In this document: piece by piece, positions 60,245 through 64,000 of the stretch | How the letters are laid out: each line of letters begins with the position of its first letter | Position numbering within the stretch: the stretch's first letter is position 1 | Source: an uncultured Sphingomonadaceae bacterium | Lineage (GTDB): Bacteria > Pseudomonadota > Alphaproteobacteria > Sphingomonadales > Sphingomonadaceae | Assembly: GCA_947493955.1 (NCBI GenBank) | Contig: CANLSQ010000001.1 | Span: 1,798,001 to 1,862,000, forward strand | Direction: 5' to 3' | DNA length: 64,000 nucleotides | Program-made: the position numbers and the translations under genes | Notes under the pieces: generated by a model | The model's database searches: none | Told to the model about the DNA's origin: nothing | Seen by the model: only the letters and a program-made list of their open reading frames with translations

Positions 60245-61092
60245 TGTGTCCCCATGTTAATTGCCAGGGGAACAGTATCAGCGCCGCGCTCTACTTCTAC
60301 AGAGAGTCGTGCACCCGGTACAATTCGGCGTTTCAGTGCCGCAATATCGCTGGTCGAGGAGACCTGCTGACCATTAACCGAGACGATGATATCGCCGTCC
60401 CGGAAACCGGCAGCCCGGAACAGGGCGCCATCACCGCGTGGTGACACAACGATACCCGTCACTTTGCCATCTGCACTGCGCGGCGCAAGATCGACCGCAT
60501 TGGCGATTGCCTCGGCTGCTGGCGCAGTTCCAGCAGGGCCTGATGACGAGCCAGAGGTCGCAGCCTGATCCGTATCAAACTCGCCGCCGACGGTTTCTGC
60601 CGGGACGGACTGATCCAGATACAGGCTTTCCTTCGTACCGCCGCGATCAATCACAACATGATCGAAATTGACCACATCCAGTTTGACACCGGACATGATT
60701 TCCTCACCCACGGCATAGCTTTCCTGCACACCGTCCGGTCCGGCGAGTATTGCCGATCCGAGGCCGGAGCCCTCATTCATTCTGATGCCATATAGGGTGA
60801 GTTGCAACGACGTGACGACATTGGCTGTTGCGGCCGGGCCAGTACGATAAAATGGATCGAAACTGCTGAACAGCGCCAACCGGGATTGTGGCGATAAAAC
60901 CTGCACTTCCCGTGCCTGCCAATCTCCCATCGGTCCCAGTGGCGTTACGACAACCCAGATCAGCCGTATCGCCTGAACCACCACAAAAGCCGCCAGTAAG
61001 CCCAGCAAGACCAAATAAAGACCCGGCACGGGTACCTTCCGGCCCTTTGCCAAAAACTGGTTAGAAGATTGAATATCCACGAATCCCCGCAC
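60241..61092 (-). CDS. gspC: type II secretion system protein C (GspC)
   Basis: A 283-residue protein with an inner membrane helix at about 24-46, a periplasmic HR domain (FDPFYRTGPAATANVVTSLQLTLYGIRMNEG, near 96-126) that contacts the secretin N0 domain, and a C-terminal PDZ domain (GKVTGIVVSPRGDGALFRAAGFRDGDIIVSVNG, near 208-240). It links the outer membrane channel to the platform and selects substrates. It is the first gene of the cluster and overlaps gspD by 4 bp. Confidence 0.92.
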   Translation of the reverse strand: MRGFVDIQSSNQFLAKGRKVPVPGLYLVLLGLLAAFVVVQAIRLIWVVVTPLGPMGDWQAREVQVLSPQSRLALFSSFDPFYRTGPAATANVVTSLQLTLYGIRMNEGSGLGSAILAGPDGVQESYAVGEEIMSGVKLDVVNFDHVVIDRGGTKESLYLDQSVPAETVGGEFDTDQAATSGSSSGPAGTAPAAEAIANAVDLAPRSADGKVTGIVVSPRGDGALFRAAGFRDGDIIVSVNGQQVSSTSDIAALKRRIVPGARLSVEVERGADTVPLAINMGTQ

Positions 61093-61199
61093 TCTGCTTC
61101 CCAGAGTGGCTATAACGCTTTGGTGACCAACCTGCGACTCATTGATGACAGAAAAATTACAGCAAACCGTTTGTGGCCATGAACCCCGAAAGCCAGTCG

Positions 61200-63896
61200 T
61201 CAGAAGTTGATCCCGATGCTCATCGACAGGCGTGTACCCACATCATAACCATTGTTTATGATCCGGGTATCATTCAGCGTCTGGGATTCGCGGTAGTCAG
61301 TGCCGAGCAGGTTACGTGCCTCAAACTTCAGTTCAAATTCCTGTCCGGCAATTTCCAGTTGTTCCCGCATCACAAAGTCGATCTGCCAACCGGTCCGCTC
61401 GATCAAATCAGGCTGATCCTGAGGTCCACGCGCCGTCACCCGTGGGCTGTTATAGGTCAGCAAAATCGTTTGTTGTGAAAGGCCGTCCTCGGCCTCCATC
61501 CCGAATTGCAGATTGGCGACATGTTTTGACTGGCCAGTGAGGCGATCGCCATCGTCAAACAGATTCAGTGCCGATGTAGGTTGAAGCGTTACCGGATTGA
61601 TCGCTGTGTCGCCGTCGGCAACCTGGATTTCCGACTTGGTGTAGGTGTAGTTTGCCGCCAGCAACAAGCGCCGATCTTCAAAGAATTTACCGCCGAATAT
61701 GTCATAGAGCGGGAAATATTTCACAAGCTCCACTTCCGCTCCATACAGCCGCGCCTTTGGCGCATTGGAGAAACCGGTGAATAGCGTACCGCCACCCTGA
61801 ACAAAGGCAACATTCTCAATCGGATTGTCGATGTCCTTGTAAAAGCCGGCAAGTGTAATCCGTTCGCCGCGGCCGATATAATATTCAAAACGACCCTCGA
61901 CATTGATCAGCTCGCTGTCCTCGAGCAGCGGGTTACCGATGAAGGTCCGGTCGGTATCAAGGTCAAGAAACTGTTGCGGCGCCAGTTCACGAAATTGAGG
62001 ACGGGCAACGGTTTTGGAAGCTGCGAGACGAAATTGCATGTCATCCGCAAAATTCCAGGTCAACGTACCGGCGGGCAACCAATAATCATTATCCAGACCC
62101 GTCGCGACAGAAGCCTGCCCTCCTGTCAGCGTGATGGGGAGGACTTCTTGCTGTGCATCTTCATAACGCACACCGAGATTGAGACGCAGGCCGTCAGCCA
62201 GCTCCGCGTCCATCTGACCATAGCCGCCATGGATTTCCAGCTCTGCAGTATAGGCCGGTACAGATGTCTGCGCAGCCACTTCGCGCAGTTCAATCTCCTG
62301 CGTGAAGACATTGAGGTCGGACAGCAGGAAATCGATCCGCTGCTGGTCAAATGGGCTGGGCAGTCCACTCGCAGGCACAAAGCGGAAATCCCGGCGCTGT
62401 GCATCGCGGTCATTGAGATAATAGCTGTAACCCGCAGTGAAATTGACGGGCACGCCAATGTTGGTTTCATACCCAATGTCGATCCCGGCACCATAGACAT
62501 CATCGTTCAAGTCGCTGAAGCGGATGCGCGCTGACTCGCCTGGGGATGTCAGATCATTGACGAAATCATTGGCGAAAAGGCGATCAAAGGCATAGCTATA
62601 TGTCCGCTGATAAGGCGCATCGCGCTTGGAGTTCGCGTAGCTACCGCGCAGATCGACAGAGATCTCGTCAAATTTCAGTTCCCCGACAAATTGCGTTGTG
62701 AACAGTTGTCGTTCAAACCAGCTCGTACGGCCTTGATTGAGCAGGGTTTCTTCATCGACGTTGATCGCATCAATGCCCTGCTTGATCGAAGCGTCTTTGA
62801 CCGTGTCATGAATATAGAGATTGGTGAACCGGAATTTATGTTCACCAACTTCCGCAGACAAGGCCAGTAAACCATTGACGATGATGCGGTTTTCCGTGGT
62901 GAGAAAATTGAAATCCTGATCAGGCCGCAATCCGGCTGTGCCGTCAATATTGACGATACCCTGCGATGTTTGCTGCACACCGCCGCGCGTGCGCCAACTA
63001 TTCTCAAAACCGGCAGTCGCAATGATACCGACAAAGGCATTGCCGACATCTATGGTTGTACCACCGGTGACTTCTGCTGAGAAATTGGCCGGAATATCAT
63101 TATTCCGCTGGATCAGGGAAGTTTCCGCATTGTTCAGGCTGGCCGCAAAATTCTGCAGATCCAGACTGGTGAAATTATCACCAACTGAAATAGGTACATT
63201 CTGTGCAATGGCCTGTCCCAGACCATTTGGGATATCACGAACTCCGCTATCATAACCGAGGATATCGAGATCCGAACCGTCATAGGTGTAACCCAGTTTC
63301 CCCGTGGTTTCGCTGTCACCGCTTACACCAAAACTGAATTTCAAAAATGGTTCATCTGGCGTCGCCTTCGTGGTCAGATTGATCACACCACCGCCAAATT
63401 CACCGGGATAATTTACCGAATAGCTTTTCTGCACAACCGTGGAAGCGATCACGCTGGTCGGAAAAAGGTCGAGCGGCACAACCCGGCGCAACGGCTCGGG
63501 AGAAGGCAGTGGCAGACCGTTGAGCAACGCCAGAGAATAGCGCTCACCCAGGCCGCGTACAAAAACGAAGCGCCCGCCAACAACACTGAGACCGGTTACG
63601 CGCTGCAGGGAGCCGGCAATATCGCCATCGGCGGCACGGGCAATCTCCTCTTCACCGAGAACCGAAACAACCTCTGACGTCGCCCGGATCGGGTTCGGGA
63701 TAAACTTGCCGCGAACGATAATCTCTCCGCTGAAATCACCACCAGGCGCAGAAATATCAACATCTTCTTCCGGAGCATCATCCGCAGAGCCCGGCTGAGC
63801 CGCCGCATCCTCTGAGGTGGCTTGTGCCAATGCAGCAGGCGAAAACAAAGCCGTGCTTAAAAATAGACTGGTGACCAAAGATGCCCGCTTCGTCAT
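61200..63896 (-). CDS. TonB-dependent outer membrane receptor beside the secretion cluster
   Basis: An 898-residue receptor with a signal peptide (to about residue 25, ALAQA), an acidic linker, a plug domain (IVRGKFIPNPIRATSEVVSVLGEEEIARAADGDIAGSLQRV) and a long beta barrel ending in the aromatic tail SMSIGINF. The plug has RGLGERYSLALLNGLPLPSPEPLRRVVPLDLFPTS (quoted in parts: RGLGERYSLALLNG), typical of the sphingomonad/caulobacter subtype. It lies 107 bp upstream of gspC on the same strand, so receptor and secretion genes may be co-expressed; a shared substrate is an inference. Confidence 0.92.
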   Translation of the reverse strand: MTKRASLVTSLFLSTALFSPAALAQATSEDAAAQPGSADDAPEEDVDISAPGGDFSGEIIVRGKFIPNPIRATSEVVSVLGEEEIARAADGDIAGSLQRVTGLSVVGGRFVFVRGLGERYSLALLNGLPLPSPEPLRRVVPLDLFPTSVIASTVVQKSYSVNYPGEFGGGVINLTTKATPDEPFLKFSFGVSGDSETTGKLGYTYDGSDLDILGYDSGVRDIPNGLGQAIAQNVPISVGDNFTSLDLQNFAASLNNAETSLIQRNNDIPANFSAEVTGGTTIDVGNAFVGIIATAGFENSWRTRGGVQQTSQGIVNIDGTAGLRPDQDFNFLTTENRIIVNGLLALSAEVGEHKFRFTNLYIHDTVKDASIKQGIDAINVDEETLLNQGRTSWFERQLFTTQFVGELKFDEISVDLRGSYANSKRDAPYQRTYSYAFDRLFANDFVNDLTSPGESARIRFSDLNDDVYGAGIDIGYETNIGVPVNFTAGYSYYLNDRDAQRRDFRFVPASGLPSPFDQQRIDFLLSDLNVFTQEIELREVAAQTSVPAYTAELEIHGGYGQMDAELADGLRLNLGVRYEDAQQEVLPITLTGGQASVATGLDNDYWLPAGTLTWNFADDMQFRLAASKTVARPQFRELAPQQFLDLDTDRTFIGNPLLEDSELINVEGRFEYYIGRGERITLAGFYKDIDNPIENVAFVQGGGTLFTGFSNAPKARLYGAEVELVKYFPLYDIFGGKFFEDRRLLLAANYTYTKSEIQVADGDTAINPVTLQPTSALNLFDDGDRLTGQSKHVANLQFGMEAEDGLSQQTILLTYNSPRVTARGPQDQPDLIERTGWQIDFVMREQLEIAGQEFELKFEARNLLGTDYRESQTLNDTRIINNGYDVGTRLSMSIGINF

Positions 63897-63920
63897 CGGA
63901 ATTTTTCCTTCTTATAACTA

Positions 63921-63957
63921 AAAAAAGGGGATGGCGACCGATGAAAGCCGCCATCCC
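63921..63957 (-). terminator. intrinsic terminator on the minus strand, for a gene beyond the window
   Basis: GGGATGGCG (63928-63936) and CGCCATCCC (63949-63957) form a 9-bp perfect stem with a 12-nt loop. Read leftward the stem is followed by C and six to seven T (the A-run 63920-63926). It would end a minus-strand gene that begins past 64000, just upstream of the TonB receptor start at 63896. Confidence 0.8.
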
Positions 63958-63973
63958 TTTGTCATTTCGTAGA

Positions 63974-64000
63974 TCAGCCAATTGTGGGGGCGGTCGCGCA
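63974..64000 (-). CDS. possible 3' end of a minus-strand gene continuing beyond the window
   Basis: Read leftward from the window edge, one frame reads CATAPTIG and then TGA (63974-63976), 17 bp before the terminator. That fits the tail of a gene coming from the right. Eight codons are too few to name it. Confidence 0.35.
   Translation of the reverse strand, partial: CATAPTIG

Overview
The window looks like chromosomal DNA of a marine or freshwater sphingomonad (Alphaproteobacteria, Sphingomonadales; a Parasphingorhabdus/Sphingorhabdus-like genome would fit). The reasons are moderate GC with many NNC/NNG codons, two large TonB-dependent receptors, the comF-grxC-nitrilase-DUF1178 and radA-cvpA-scaffold-antiporter blocks, a GspC-to-GspM type II secretion cluster beside a TonB receptor, and Flp pilins. 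The genus is an inference. Genes are densely packed; no gap between genes exceeds 300 bp. I see no insertion sequence, CRISPR array, integrase island or rRNA.

Layout. 0-15 kb is metabolic: an Atm1-type ABC exporter (cut by the window edge), an acyl-CoA carboxylase beta subunit, a plant-type asparaginase, an SDR, ispG, a methyltransferase, an Rrf2 regulator facing a membrane/AhpD-like fusion, an FAD oxidoreductase-thioredoxin-gspN-LLM run, and a pair of acyl-CoA dehydrogenases. 15-17.4 kb holds an endolysin/holin pair, a striking Cys/Ala-repeat lipoprotein with a His-rich partner, and tRNA-Arg(CCT). 17.4-37 kb is mostly housekeeping: DUF1178, nitrilase, grxC, comF, an NDUFAF5-like methyltransferase, mutT, two Flp pilins, an M48-LysM protease, accA, xerD, aroK-aroB, a KefB-like antiporter, an Fe-S scaffold, cvpA, radA, a DUF1287 protein and a large patatin.

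37-52 kb is accessory: an MBL hydrolase, a 2OG-oxygenase-like protein, a GST, a TetR regulator facing a TonB receptor-hydrolase-MFS operon, a fatty acyl-CoA ligase, two MarR regulators each facing the genes they probably control (operator palindromes are visible), a P450, an Arg-rich repeat lipoprotein and a fatty-acid desaturase. 53-61 kb is a type II secretion system in the order C-D-E-F-G-L-M, with the minor pseudopilin genes H, I, J and K absent between G and L; gspN lies 42 kb away in the oxidoreductase operon. A second TonB receptor follows.

The most unusual items are the Cys/Ala lipoprotein and its in-frame downstream His-rich neighbour (16.37-17.32 kb), the pseudopilin-depleted secretion cluster with a 21-codon leader coupled to gspL, a 44-bp palindrome that also carries the ribosome binding site of an alcohol dehydrogenase gene, twin Rrf2 operators with identical geometry, and a lysis pair that could serve a gene transfer agent.
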